Translations under genes and position numbers: made by a program
Part shown: piece after piece, positions 31,065-46,600 of the stretch
How the letters are laid out: every line of letters begins with the position of its first letter
Position numbering within the stretch: position 1 is the first letter of the stretch
The notes under the pieces: generated by a model
Database searches by the model: none
Seen by the model: only the letters and a program-made list of their open reading frames with translations
Told to the model about the DNA's origin: nothing
Assembly (NCBI GenBank): GCA_964019155.1
Contig: OZ025240.1
Span: 39,569,715 to 39,633,714 of the forward strand
Reading direction: 5' to 3'
From: Osedax fenrisi
Lineage: Eukaryota > Annelida > Polychaeta > Sabellida > Siboglinidae
DNA length: 64,000 nt

Positions 31065-32972
31065 CATCAGCAGCACTACCCCAGCTATCATAACTACCAC
31101 CACCAGCAGCACTACCCCAGCTATCATAACTACCACCACAAGCAGCACTACCCCAGCTATCATAACTACCACCACCACCAGCACTACCCCAGCTATCATT
31201 ACTACCACCACAAGCAGCACTACCCCAGCTATCATAACTACCACCACCACCAGCACTACCCCAGCTATCATAACTACCACCACAAGCAGCACTACCCCAG
31301 CTATCATAACTACCACCACCAGCAGCACTACCCCAGCTATCATAACTACCACCACCAGCATCACTACCCCAGCTATCATAACTACCACCACAAGCAGCAC
31401 TACCCCAGCTATCATAATTACCACAAGCAGCACTACCCCAGCTATCATAACTACCACCACCAGCAGCACTACCCCAGCTATCATAACTACCAGCAGCAGC
31501 ACTACCCCAGCTATCATAACTACCACCACCAGCAGCACTACCCCAGCTATCATAACTATCACCACAAGCAGCACTACCCCAGCTATCATAACTATCACCA
31601 CAAGCAGCACTACCCCAGCTATCATAACTACCACCACCAGCACTACCCCAGCTATCATAACTATCACCACAAGCAGCACTACCCCATCTATCATAACTAC
31701 CACCAGCAGCACTACCCCAGCTATCATAACTACCACCACCACCAGCACTACCCCAGCTATCATAACTACCACCACAAGCAGCACTACCCCAGCTATCATA
31801 ACTACCACCACCAGCACTACCCCAGCTATCATAACTATCACCACAAGCAGCACTACCCCATCTATCATAACTACCACCAGCAGCACTACCCCAGCTATCA
31901 TAACTACCACCACAAGCAGCACTACCCCAGCTATCATAACTATCACCAGCAGCACTACCCCAGCTATCATAACTACCACCACCAGCAGCACTACCCCAGC
32001 TATCATAACTACCACCACCATCAGCAGCACTACCCCAGCTATCATAACTACCACCACCAGCAGCACTACCCCAGCTATCATAACTACCACCACAAGCAGC
32101 ACTACCCCAGCTATCATAACTACCACCACCACCAGCACTACCCCAGCTATCATTACTACCACCACAAGCAGCACTACCCCAGCTATCATAACTACCACCA
32201 CCACCAGCACTACCCCAGCTATCATAACTACCACCACAAGCAGCACTACCCCAGCTATCATAACTACCACCACCAGCAGCACTACCCCAGCTATCATAAC
32301 TACCACCACCAGCATCACTACCCCAGCTATCATAACTACCACCACAAGCAGCACTACCCCAGCTATCATAATTACCACAAGCAGCACTACCCCAGCTATC
32401 ATAACTACCACCACCAGCAGCACTACCCCAGCTATCATAACTACCAGCAGCAGCACTACCCCAGCTATCATAACTACCACCACAAGCAGCACTACCCCAG
32501 CTATCATAACTACCACCAGCAGCACTACCCCAGCTATCATAACTACCACCACAAGCAGCACTACCCCAGCTATCATAACTACCACCACCAGCACCAGCAC
32601 TACCCCAGCTATCATAACTACCACCACAAGCAGCACTACCCCAGCTATCATAACTACCACCAGCAGCAGCAGCACTACCCCAGCTATCATAACTACCACC
32701 ACAAGCAGCACTACCCCAGCTATCATAACTACCACCACCAGCAGCACTACCCCAGCTATCATAACTACCACCACAAGCAGCACTACCCCAGCTATCATAA
32801 CTACCACCAGCAGCAGCAGCACTACCCCAGCTATCATAACTACCACCACCAGCAGCACTACCCCAGCTATCATAACTATCACCACAAGCAGCACTACCCC
32901 AGCTATCATAACTACCACCACCAGCACTACCCCAGCTATCATAACTACCACCACAAGCAGCACTACCCCATC
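31065..32972. repeat. 954-bp duplication inside array B
   Basis: Three rare markers repeat at the same offset: CATCAGCAGC at 31065/32019, CATTACTACC at 31197/32151 and AATTACCACAAG at 31416/32370. The outer limits are approximate. Confidence 0.75.
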
Positions 32973-33178
32973 TATCATAACTACCACCACCACCAGCACT
33001 ACCCCAGCTATCATACCTACCACCACCACCAGCACTACCCCAGCTATCATAACTACCACAAGCAGCAGCACTACCCCAGCTATCATAACTACCACCACAA
33101 GCAGCACTACCCCAGCTATCATAACTACCACCACCAGCAGCACTACCCCAGCTATCATAACTACCACAAGCAGCACTA

Positions 33179-34616
33179 CCCAGCTATCATAACTACCACC
33201 ACCAGCAGCACTACCCCAGCTATCATAACTACCACCACCAGCAGCACTACCCCAGCTATAATAACTACCACCACAAGCAGCACTACCCCAGCTATCATAA
33301 CTATCACCAGCAGCACTACCCCAGCTATCATAACTACCACCACCAGCAGCACTACCCCAGCTATCATAACTACCACCACCATCAGCAGCACTACCCCAGC
33401 TATCATAACTACCACCACCAGCAGCACTACCCCAGCTATCATAACTACCACCACAAGCAGCACTACCCCAGCTATCATAACTACCACCACAAGCAGCACT
33501 ACCCCAGCTATCATAACTACCACCACCAGCAGCACTACCCCAGCTATCATAACTACCACCACAAGCAGCAGCACTACCCCAGCTATCATAACTACCACCA
33601 CAAGCAGCACTACCCCAGCTATCATAACTACCACCACCAGCAGCACTACCCCAGCTATCATAACTACCACCACCAGCAGCACTACCCCAGCTATCATAAC
33701 TACCACCACAAGCAGCACTACCCCAGCTATCATAACTACCACCACCAGCAGCACTACCCCAGCTATCATAACTACCACAAGCAGCAGCACTACCCCAGCT
33801 ATCATAACTACCACCACAAGCAGCACTACCCCAGCTATCATAACTACCACCACCAGCAGCACTACCCCAGCTATCATAACTACCACAAGCAGCACTACCC
33901 AGCTATCATAACTACCACCACCAGCAGCACTACCCCAGCTATCATAACTACCACCACCAGCAGCACTACCCCAGCTATAATAACTACCACCACAAGCAGC
34001 ACTACCCCAGCTATCATAACTATCACCAGCAGCACTACCCCAGCTATCATAACTACCACCACCAGCAGCACTACCCCAGCTATCATAACTACCACCACCA
34101 TCAGCAGCACTACCCCAGCTATCATAACTACCACCACCAGCAGCACTACCCCAGCTATCATAACTACCACCACAAGCAGCACTACCCCAGCTATCATAAC
34201 TACCACCACCAGCAGCACTACCCCAGCTATCATAACTACCACAAGCAGCACTACCCCAGCTATCATAACTACCACCACCAGCAGCACTACCCCAGCTATC
34301 ATAACTACCACCACCAGCAGCACTACCCCAGCTATCATAACTACCACCACAAGCAGCACTACCCCAGCTATCATAACTACCACCACCACCAGCACTACCC
34401 CATCTATCATAACTACCACCACCAGCAGCACTACCCCAGCTATCATAACTACCACCACAAGCAGCACTACCCCAGCTATCATAACTACCACCAGCACCAG
34501 CACTACCCCAGCTATCATAACTACCACCAGCACCAGCACTACCCCAGCTATCATAACTACCACCAGCAGCACTACCCCAGCTATCATAACTACCACCACA
34601 AGCAGCACTACCCCAG
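33179..34616. repeat. 719-bp duplication inside array B
   Basis: The single-C deletion (about 33179/33898), TATAATAAC (33257/33976) and ATCAGCAGC (33381/34100) are all offset by 719 bp. The right-hand limit is approximate. Confidence 0.7.
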
Positions 34617-37600
34617 CTATCATAACTACCACCACAAACAGCACTACCCCAGCTATCATAACTACCACCACCAGCAGCACTACCCCAGCTATCATAACTA
34701 TCACCAGCAGCACTACCCCAGCTATCATAACTACCACCACCAGCAGCAGCACTACCCCAGCTATCATAACTACCACCACAACCAGCACTACCCCAGCTAT
34801 CATAACTACCACCACCAGCAGCACTACCCCATCTATCATAACTACCACCACAACCAGCACTACCCCAGCTATCATAACTACCACCACAAGCAGCACTACC
34901 CCAGCTATCATAACTACCACCACCACCAGCACTACCCCAGCTATCATAACTACCACCACAAGCAGCACTACCCCAGCTATCATAACTACCACCAGCAGCA
35001 GCACTACCCCAGCTATCATAACTACCACCACAAGCAGCACTACCCCAGCTATCATAACCACCACCAGCACCAGCACTATCCCAGCTATCATAACTACCAC
35101 CACAAGCAGCACTACCCCAGCTATCATAACTACCACCACCAGCAGCACTACCCCAGCTATCATAACTACCACCACCAGCACTACCCCAGCTATCATAACT
35201 ACCACCACCAGCAGCACTACCCCAGCTATCATAACTACCACCACCAGCAGCACTACCCCAGCTATCATAACTACCACCACAAGCAGCACTACCCCAGCTA
35301 TCATAACTACCACCACCAGCAGCACTACCCCAGCTATCATAACTACCACCACAAGCAGCACTACCCCAGCTATCTTAACTACCACCACAAGCAGCACTAC
35401 CCCAGCTATCATAACTACCACTACAAGCAGCACTACCCCAGCTATCATAACTACCACCACCAGCAGCAGCACTACCCCAGCTATCATAACTACCACCACA
35501 AGCAGCACTACCCCAGCTATCTTAACTACCACCACAAGCAGCACTACCCCAGCTATCATAACTACCACCACCAGCAGCACTACCCCAGCTATCATAACTA
35601 CCACAAGCAGCACTACCCCAGCTATCATAACTACCACCACCACCAGCACTACCCCAGCTATCTTAACTACCACCACCAGCAGCACTACCCCAGCTATCAT
35701 AACTACCACCACAAGCAGCACTACCCCAGCTATCATAACTACCACCACCAGCAGCACTACCCCAGCTATCATAACTACCACCACCAGCAGCACTACCCCA
35801 GCTATCATAACTACCACCACCAGCAGCACTACCCCAGCTATCATAACTACCACAAGCAGCACTACCCCAGCTATCATAACTACCACCACAAGCAGCACTA
35901 CCCCAGCTATCATAACTACCACCACCAGCAGCACTACCCCAGCTATCATAACTACCACAAGCAGCACTACCCCAGCTATCATAACTACCACCACAAGCAG
36001 CACTACCCCAGCTATCATAACTACCACCACCAGCAGCACTACCCCAGCTATCTTAACTACCACCACCAGCAGCACTACCCCAGCTATCATAACTATCACC
36101 AGCAGCACTACCCCAGCTATCATAACTACCACCACCACCAGCACTACCCCAGCTATCATAACTACCACCACCACCAGCACTACCCCAGCTATCATAACTA
36201 CCACCACAAGCAGCACTACCCCAGCTATCATAACTACCACCACAAGCAGCACTACCCCAGCTATCATAACTACCACCACCAGCAGCACTACCCCAGCTAT
36301 CATAACTACCACCACCAGCAGCACTACCCCAGCTATCATAACTACCACCACAAGCAGCACTACCCCAGCTATCATAACTACCACCACAAGCAGCACTACC
36401 CCAGCTATCATAACTACCACCACCACCAGCACTACCCCAGCTATCATAACTACCATCACAAGCAGCACTACCCCAGCTATCATAACTACCACAAGCAGCA
36501 CTACCCCAGCTATCATAACTACCACCACCAGCAGCAGCACTACCCCAGCTATCATAACTACCACCACCAGCAGCACTACCCCAGCTATCATAACTACCAC
36601 CACCAGCAGCACTACCCCAGCTATCATAACTACCACCACCAGCAGCAGCACTACCCCAGCTATCATAACTACCACCACCACAAGCAGCACTACCCCAGCT
36701 ATCATAACTACCACCACCACCAGCACTACCCCAGCTATCATAACTACCACCACCAGCACTACCCCAGCTATCATAACTACCACCACCAGCAGCACTACCC
36801 CAGCTATCATAACTACCACCACCAGCAGCACTACCCCAGCTATCATAACTACCACCACAAGCAGCACTACCCCAGCTATCATAACTACCACCAGCAGCAG
36901 CAGCACTACCCCAGCTATCATAACTACCACCACCAGCAGCACTACCCCAGCTATCATAACTACCACCACCAGCAGCACTACCCGAGCTATCATAACTACC
37001 ACCACCACCAGCACTACCCCAGCTATCATAACTACCACCACCAGCAGCACTACCCCAGCTATCATAACTACCACCACAAGCAGCACTACCCCAGCTATCA
37101 TAACTACCACCAGCAGCAGCAGCACTACCCCAGCTATCATAACTACCACCACCAGCAGCACTACCCAGCTATCATAACTACCACCACAAGCAGCACTACC
37201 CCAGCTATCATAACTACCACCAGCAGCACTACCCCAGCTATCATAACTACCACCAGCAGCACTACCCCAGCTATCATAACTACCACCAGCAGCACTACCC
37301 CAGCTATCATAACTACCACCACCAGCAGCACTACCCCAGCTATCATAACTACCACCACCAGCACCAGCACTACCCCAGCTATCATAACTACCACCACAAG
37401 CAGCACTACCCCAGCTATCATAACTACCACCACAAGCAGCACTACCCCAGCTATCATAACTACCACCAGCAGCAGCACTACCCCAGCTATCATAACTACC
37501 ATCACAAGCAGCACTACCCCAGCTATCATAACTACCACAAGCAGCACTACCCCAGCTATCATAACTACCACCACCAGCAGCAGCACTACCCCAGCTATCA

Positions 37601-40600
37601 TAACTACCACCACCAGCAGCACTACCCCAGCTATCATAACTACCACCACCAGCAGCACTACCCCAGCTATCATAACTACCACCACCAGCAGCAGCACTAC
37701 CCCAGCTATCATAACTACCACCACCACAAGCAGCACTACCCCAGCTATCATAACTACCACCACCAGCAGCACTACCCCAGCTATCATAACTACCACCACC
37801 ACCAGCACTACCCCAGCTATCATAACTACCACCACAAGCAGCACTACCCCAGCTATCATAACTACCACCACCACCAGCACTACCCCAGCTATCATAACTA
37901 CCACCACCACCAGCACTACCCCAGCATATATAACTACCACCACAAGCAGCACTACCCCAGCTATCATAACTACCACCAGCAGCAGCACTACCCCAGCTAT
38001 CATAACTACCACCACCAGCAGCACTACCCCAGCTATCATAACTACCACCACCAGCAGCACTACCCCAGCTATCATAACTACCACCAGCAGCAGCACTACC
38101 CCAGCTATCATAACTACCACCACCACCAGCACTACCCCAGCTATCATAACTACCACCACAAGCAGCACTACCCCAGCTATCATAACTACCACCACCACCA
38201 GCACTACCCCAGCTATCATAACTACCACCACCACCAGCACTACCCCAGCATATATAACTACCACCACAAGCAGCACTACCCCAGCTATCATAACTACCAC
38301 CAGCAGCAGCACTACCCCAGCTATCATAACTACCACCACCAGCAGCACTACCCCAGCTATCATAACTACCACCACCAGCAGCACTACCCCAGCTATCATA
38401 ACTACCACCAGCAGCAGCACTACCCCAGCTATCATAACTACCACCACCAGCAACACTACCCCAGCTATCATAACTACCACCACCACCAGCACTACCCCAT
38501 CTATCATAACTACCACCACAAGCAGCACTACCCCAGCTATCATTACTACCACCACAAGCAGCACTACCCCAGCTATCATAACTACCACCACCAGCAGCAC
38601 TACCCCAGCTATCATAACTACCACCACCAGCAGCACTACCCCAGCTATCATAACTACCACCACAAGCAGCACTACCCCAGCTATCATAACTACCACCACC
38701 AGCAGCACTACCCCAGCTATCATAACTACCACCACCACCAGCACTACCCCAGCTATCATAACTACCACCACCAGCACCAGCACTACCCCAGCTATCATAA
38801 CTACCACCACAAGCAGCACTACCCCAGCTATCATAACTACCACCACCAGCAGCACTACCCCAGCTATCATAACTACCACCACAAGCAGCACTACCCCAGC
38901 TATCATAACTACCACCACCAGCAGCACTACCCCATCTATCATAACTACCACCACAAGCAGCACTACCCCAGCTATCATAACTACCACCACAAGCAGCACT
39001 ACCCCAGCTATCATAACTACCACCACCACCAGCACTACCCCAGCTATCATAACTACCACCACAAGCAGCACTACCCCAGCTATCATAACTACCACCACCA
39101 CCAGCACTACCCCAGCTATCATAACTACCACCACCAGCACTACCCCAGTTATCATAACTACCACCACCACCATCACTACCCCAGCTATCATAACTACCAC
39201 CACAAGCAGCACTACCCCAGTTATCATAACTACCACCACCACCATCACTACCCCAGCTATCATAACTACCACCACAAGCAGCACTACCCCAGCTATCATA
39301 ACTACCACCACAAGCAGCACTACCCCAGCTATCATAACTACCACCACAAGCAGCACTACCCCAGCTATCATAACTACCACCACCAGCAGCACTACCCCAG
39401 CTATCATAACTACCACCACCAGCAGCACTACCCCAGCTATCATAACTACCACCACCACCAGCACTACCCCAGCTATCATAACTACCACCACCACCATCAC
39501 TACCCCAGCTATCATAACTACCACCACCAGCAGCACTACCCCAGCTATCATAACTAACACCACAAGCAGCACTACCCCAGCTATCATAACTACCACCACC
39601 ACCAGCACTACCCCAGCTAATATAACTACCACCACCACCAGCACTACCCCAGCTATCATAACTACCACCAGCAGCACTACCCCAGCTATCATAACTACCA
39701 CCACCAGCAGCAGCACTACCCCAGCTATCATAACTACCACCACCAGCAGCACTACCCCAGCTATCATAACTATCACCACAAGCAGCACTACCCCAGCTAT
39801 CATAACTACTACCACCAGCAGCACTACCCCAGCTATCATAACTACCACCACAAGCAGCACTACCCCAGCTATCATAACTACCACCACAAGCAGCACTACC
39901 CCAGCTATCATAACTACCACCACCACCAGCACTACCCCAGCTATCATAACTACCACCACAAGCAGCACTACCCCAGCTATCATAACTACCACCACCAGCA
40001 GCACTACCCCAGCTATCATAACTACCACCACCAGCAGCACTACCCCAGCTATCATAACTACCACCACCAGCAGCACTAACCCAGCTATCATAACTACCAC
40101 CACAAGCAGCACTACCCCAGCTATCATAACTACCACCATCAGCAGCACTACCCCAGCTATCATAACTACCACCACAAGCAGCACTACCCCAGCTATCATA
40201 ACTACCACCACAAGCAGCACTACCCCAGCTATCATAACTACCACCACAAGCAGCACTACCCCAGCTATCATAACTACCACCACCACCACCAGCACTACCC
40301 CAGCTATCATAACTACCACCAGCAGCACTACCCCAGCTATCATAACTACCACCACAAGCAGCACTACCCCAGCTATCATAACTACCACCAGCAGCAGCAG
40401 CACTACCCCAGCTATCATAACTACCACCACCAGCAGCACTACCCAGCTATCATAACTACCACCACAAGCAGCACTACCCCAGCTATCATAACTACCACCA
40501 GCAGCACTACCCCAGCTATCATAACTACCACCAGCAGCACTACCCCAGCTATCATAACTACCACCACAAGCAGCACTACCCCAGCTATCATAACTACCAC

Positions 40601-43600
40601 CACCACCAGCACTACCCCAGCTATCATAACTACCACCACCACCAGCACTACCCCAGCATATATAACTACCACCACAAGCAGCACTACCCCAGCTATCATA
40701 ACTACCACCACAAGCAGCACTACCCCAGCTATCATAACTACCACCACCAGCAGCACTACCCCAGCTATCATAACTACCACCACCAGCAGCACTACCCCAG
40801 CTATCATAACTACCACCACCAGCAGCACTAACCCAGCTATCATAACTACCACCACAAGCAGCACTACCCCAGCTATCATAACTACCACCATCAGCAGCAC
40901 TACCCCAGCTATCATAACTACCACCACAAGCAGCACTACCCCAGCTATCATAACTACCACCACAAGCAGCACTACCCCAGCTATCATAACTACCACCATC
41001 AGCAGCACTACCCCAGCTATCATAACTACCACCACAAGCAGCACTACCCCAGCTATCATAACTACCACCACAAGCAGCACTACCCCAGCTATCATTATCA
41101 CCAGCAGCACTACCCCAGCTATCATAACTACCACCACCAGCAGCACTACCCCAGCTATCATAACTACCACCACCAGCAGCACTACCCAGCTATCATAACT
41201 ACCACCACAAGCAGCACTACCCCAGCTATCATAACTACCACCACAAGCAGCACTACCCCAGCTATCATAACTACCACCACCACCACCAGCACTACCCCAG
41301 CTATCATAACTACCACCAGCAGCACTACCCCAGCTATCATAACTACCACCACAAGCAGCACTACCCCAGCTATCATAACTACCACCAGCAGCAGCAGCAC
41401 TACCCCAGCTATCATAACTACCACCACCAGCAGCACTACCCAGCTATCATAACTACCACCACAAGCAGCACTACCCCAGCTATCATAACTACCACCAGCA
41501 GCACTACCCCAGCTATCATAACTACCACCAGCAGCACTACCCCAGCTATCATAACTACCACCACAAGCAGCACTACCCCAGCTATCATAACTACCACCAC
41601 CACCAGCACTACCCCAGCTATCATAACTACCACCACCACCAGCACTACCCCAGCATATATAACTACCACCACAAGCAGCACTACCCCAGCTATCATAACT
41701 ACCACCAGCAGCAGCACTACCCCAGCTAGCATAACTACCACCACCAGCAGCACTACCCCAGCTATCATAACTACCACCACCAGCAGCACTACCCCAGCTA
41801 TCATAACTACCACCAGCAGCAGCACTACCCCAGCTATCATAACTACCACCACCAGCAACACTACCCCAGCTATCATAACTACCACCACCACCAGCACTAC
41901 CTCATCTATCATAACTACCACCACAAGCAGCACTACCCCAGCTATCATAACTACCACCACCAGCAGCACTACCCCAGCTATCATAACTACCACCACCAGC
42001 AGCACTACCCCAGCTATCATAACTACCACCACCACCAGCACTACCCCAGCTATCATAACTACCACCACCAGCAGCACTACCCCAGCTATCATAACTACCA
42101 CCACCAGCAGCACTACCCCAGCTATCATAACTACCACCATCAGCAGCACTACCCCAGCTATCATAACTACCACCACAAGCAGCACTACCCCAGCTATCAT
42201 AACTACCACCACCAGCAGCAGCAATACCCCAGCTATCATAACTACCACCACCACCAGCACTACCCCAGCTATCATAACTACCACCACAAGCAGCACTACC
42301 CCAGCTATCATAACTACCACCACCAGCAGCACTACCCCAGCTATCATAACTACCACCACCAGCAGCACTACCCCAGCTATCATAACTATCACCAGCAGCA
42401 CTACCCCAGCTATCATAACTACCACCACCAGCAGCACTACCCCAGCTATCATAACTACCACCACCAGCAGCACTACCCCAGCTATCATAACTACCACCAC
42501 AAGCAGCACTACCCCAGCTATCATAACTACCACCAGCAGCAGCAGCACTACCCCAGCTATCATAACTACCACCACCAGCAGCACTACCCCAGCTATCATA
42601 ACTACCACCACCAGCAGCACTACCCCAGCTATCATAACTACCACCACCACCAGCACTACCCCAGCTATCATAACTACCACCACCAGCAGCACTACCCCAG
42701 CTATCATAACTACCACCACAAGCAGCACTACCCCAGCTATCATAACTACCACCAGCAGCACTACCCCAGCTATCATAACTACCACCACAAGCAGCACTAC
42801 CCCAGCTATCATAACTACCACCACCAGCAGCAGCAATACCCCAGCTATCATAACTACCACCACCACCAGCACTACCCCAGCTATCATAACTACCACCACA
42901 AGCAGCACTACCCCAGCTATCATAACTACCACCAGCAGCAGCAGCACTACCCCAGCTATCATAACTACCACCACCACCAGCACTACCCCAGCTATCATAA
43001 CTACCACCACAAGCAGCACTACCCCAGCTATCATAACTACCACCAGCAGCAGCAGCACTACCCCAGCTATCATAACTACCACCACCAGCAGCACTACCCA
43101 GCTATCATAACTACCACCACAAGCAGCACTACCCCAGCTATCATAACTACCACCAGCAGCACTACCCCAGCTATCATAACTACCACCACCAGCAGCAGCA
43201 ATACCCCAGCTATCATAACTACCACCACCACCAGCACTACCCCAGCTATCATAACTACCACCACAAGCAGCACTACCCCAGCTATCATAACTACCACCAG
43301 CAGCAGCAGCACTACCCCAGCTATCATAACTACCACCACCAGCAGCACTACCCAGCTATCATAACTACCACCACAAGCAGCACTACCCCAGCTATCATAA
43401 CTACCACCAGCAGCACTACCCCAGCTATCATAACTACCACCACAAGCAGCACTACCCCAGCTATCATAACTACCACCACCACCAGCACTACCCCAGCTAT
43501 CATAACTACCACCACCACCAGCACTACCCCAGCATATATAACTACCACCACAAGCAGCACTACCCCAGCTATCATAACTACCACCAGCAGCAGCACTACC

Positions 43601-46600
43601 CCAGCTATCATAACTACCACCACCAGCAGCACTACCCCAGCTATCATAACTACCACCACCAGCAGCACTACCCCAGCTATCATAACTACCACCAGCAGCA
43701 GCACTACCCCAGTTATCATAACTACCACCACCAGCAACACTACCCCAGCTATCATAACTACCACCACCACCAGCACTACCCCATCTATCATAACTACCAC
43801 CACAAGCAGCACTACCCCAGCTATCATAACTACCACCACCACCAGCACTACCCCAGCTATCATAACTACCACCACAAGCAGCACTACCCCAGCTATCATA
43901 ACTACCACCACCACCAGCACTACCCCAGCTATCATAACTACCACCACAAGCAGCAGCACTACCCCAGCTATCATAACTACCACCACCAGCAGCACTACCC
44001 CAGCTATCATAACTACCACCACAAGCAGCACTACCCCAGCTATCATAACTACCACCACAAGCAGCACTACCCCAGCTATCATAACTACCACCACAAGCAG
44101 CACTACCCGAGCTATCATAACTACCACCACCAGCAGCACTACCCCAGCTATCATAACTACCACCACCACCAGCACTACTCCAGCTATCATAACTACCACC
44201 ACCAGCAGCACTACCCCAGCTATCATAACTACCACCACCAGCAGCACTACCCCAGCTATCATAACTACCACCACCAGCAGCACTACCCCAGCTATCATAA
44301 CTACCACCACAAGCAGCAGCACTACCCCAGCTATCATAACTACCACCACCAGCAGCACTACCCCAGTTATCATAACTACCACCACAAGCAGCACTACCCC
44401 AGCTATCATAACTACCACCACAAGCAGCACTACCCCAGCTATCATAACTACCACCACCACCAGCACTACCCCAGCTATCATAACTACCACAAGCAGCACT
44501 ACCCCAGCTATCATAACTACCACCACCAGCAGCACTACCCCAGCTATCATAACTACCACAAGCAGCACTACCCCAGCTATCATAACTACCACCACCAGCA
44601 GCACTACCCCATCTATCATAACTACCACCACCAGCAGCACTACCCCAGCTATCATAACTACCACCACCAGCAGCACTACCCCAGCTATCATAACTACCAC
44701 CACCAGCAGCACTACCCCAGCTATCATAACTACCACTACCAGCAGCACTACCCCAGCTATCATAACTACCACCACCAGCACTACCCCAGCTATCATAACT
44801 ACCACCACAAGCAGCACTACCCCAGCTATCATAACTACCACCAGCAGCAGCAGCACTACCCCAGCTATCATAACTACCACCACCAGCAGCACTACCCCAG
44901 CTATCATAACTACCACCACCAGCAGCACTACCCCAGCTATCATAACTACCACCACAAGCAGCACTACCCCAGCTATCATAACTACCACCACCAGCAGCAC
45001 TACCCCAGCTATCATAACTACCACCACAAGCAGCACTACCCCAGCTATCATAACTACCACCACCAGCAGCACTACCCCAGCTATCATAACTACCACCACA
45101 AGCAGCACTACCCCAGCTATCATAACTACCACCACCAGCAGCACTACCCCAGCTATCATAACTACCACCACAAGCAGCACTACCCCAGCTATCATAACTA
45201 CCACCACAAGCAGCACTACCCCAGCTATCATAACTACCACCACAAGCAGCACTACCCCAGCTATCATAACTACCACCACAAGCAGCACTACCCCAGCTAT
45301 CATAACTACCACCACCACCAGCACTACCCCAGCTATCATAACTACCACAAGCAGCACTACCCCAGCTATCATAACTACCACCACCAGCAGCACTACCCCA
45401 GCTATCATAACTACCACAAGCAGCACTACCCCAGCTATCATAACTACCACCACCAGCAGCACTACCCCATCTATCATAACTACCACCACCAGCAGCACTA
45501 CCCCAGCTATCATAACTACCACCACCAGCAGCACTACCCCAGCTATCATAACTACCACCACCAGCAGCACTACCCCAGCTATCATAACTACCACCACCAG
45601 CAGCACTACCCCAGCTATCATAACTACCACAAGCAGCACTACCCCAGCTATCATAACTACCACCACCACCAGCACTACCCCAGCTATCATAACTACCACC
45701 ACAAGCAGCACTACCCCAGCTATCATAACTACCACCACCACCAGCACTACCCCAGCTATCATAACTACCACAAGCAGCACTACCCCAGCTATCATAACTA
45801 CCACCACCAGCAGCACTACCCCATCTATCATAACTACCACCACCAGCAGCACTACCCCAGCTATCATAACTACCACCACCAGCAGCACTACCCCAGCTAT
45901 CATAACTACCACCACCAGCAGCACTACCCCAGCTATCATAACTACCACCACCAGCAGCACTACCCCAGCTATCATAACTACCACAAGCAGCACTACCCCA
46001 GCTATCATAACTACCACCACCACCAGCACTACCCCAGCTATCATAACTACCACCACAAGCAGCACTACCCCAGCTATCATAACTACCACTACCAGCAGCA
46101 CTACCCCAGCTATCATAACTACCACCACCAGCACTACCCCAGCTATCATAACTACCACCACAAGCAGCACTACCCCAGCTATCATAACTACCACCAGCAG
46201 CAGCAGCACTACCCCAGCTATCATAACTACCACCACCAGCAGCACTACCCCAGCTATCATAACTACCACCACCAGCAGCACTACCCCAGCTATCATAACT
46301 ACCACCACCACCAGCACTACCCCAGCTATCATAACTACCACCACCAGCAGCACTACCCCAGCTATCATAACTACCACTACAAGCAGCACTACCCCAGCTA
46401 TCATAACTACCACCAGCAGCAGCAGCACTACCCCAGCTATCATAACTACCACCACCAGCAGCACTACCCCAGCTATCATAACTACCACCACCAGCAGCAC
46501 TACCCCAGCTATCATAACTACCACCACCAGCAGCACTACCCCAGCTATAATAACTACCACCACAAGCAGCACTACCCCAGCTATCATAACTATCACCAGC

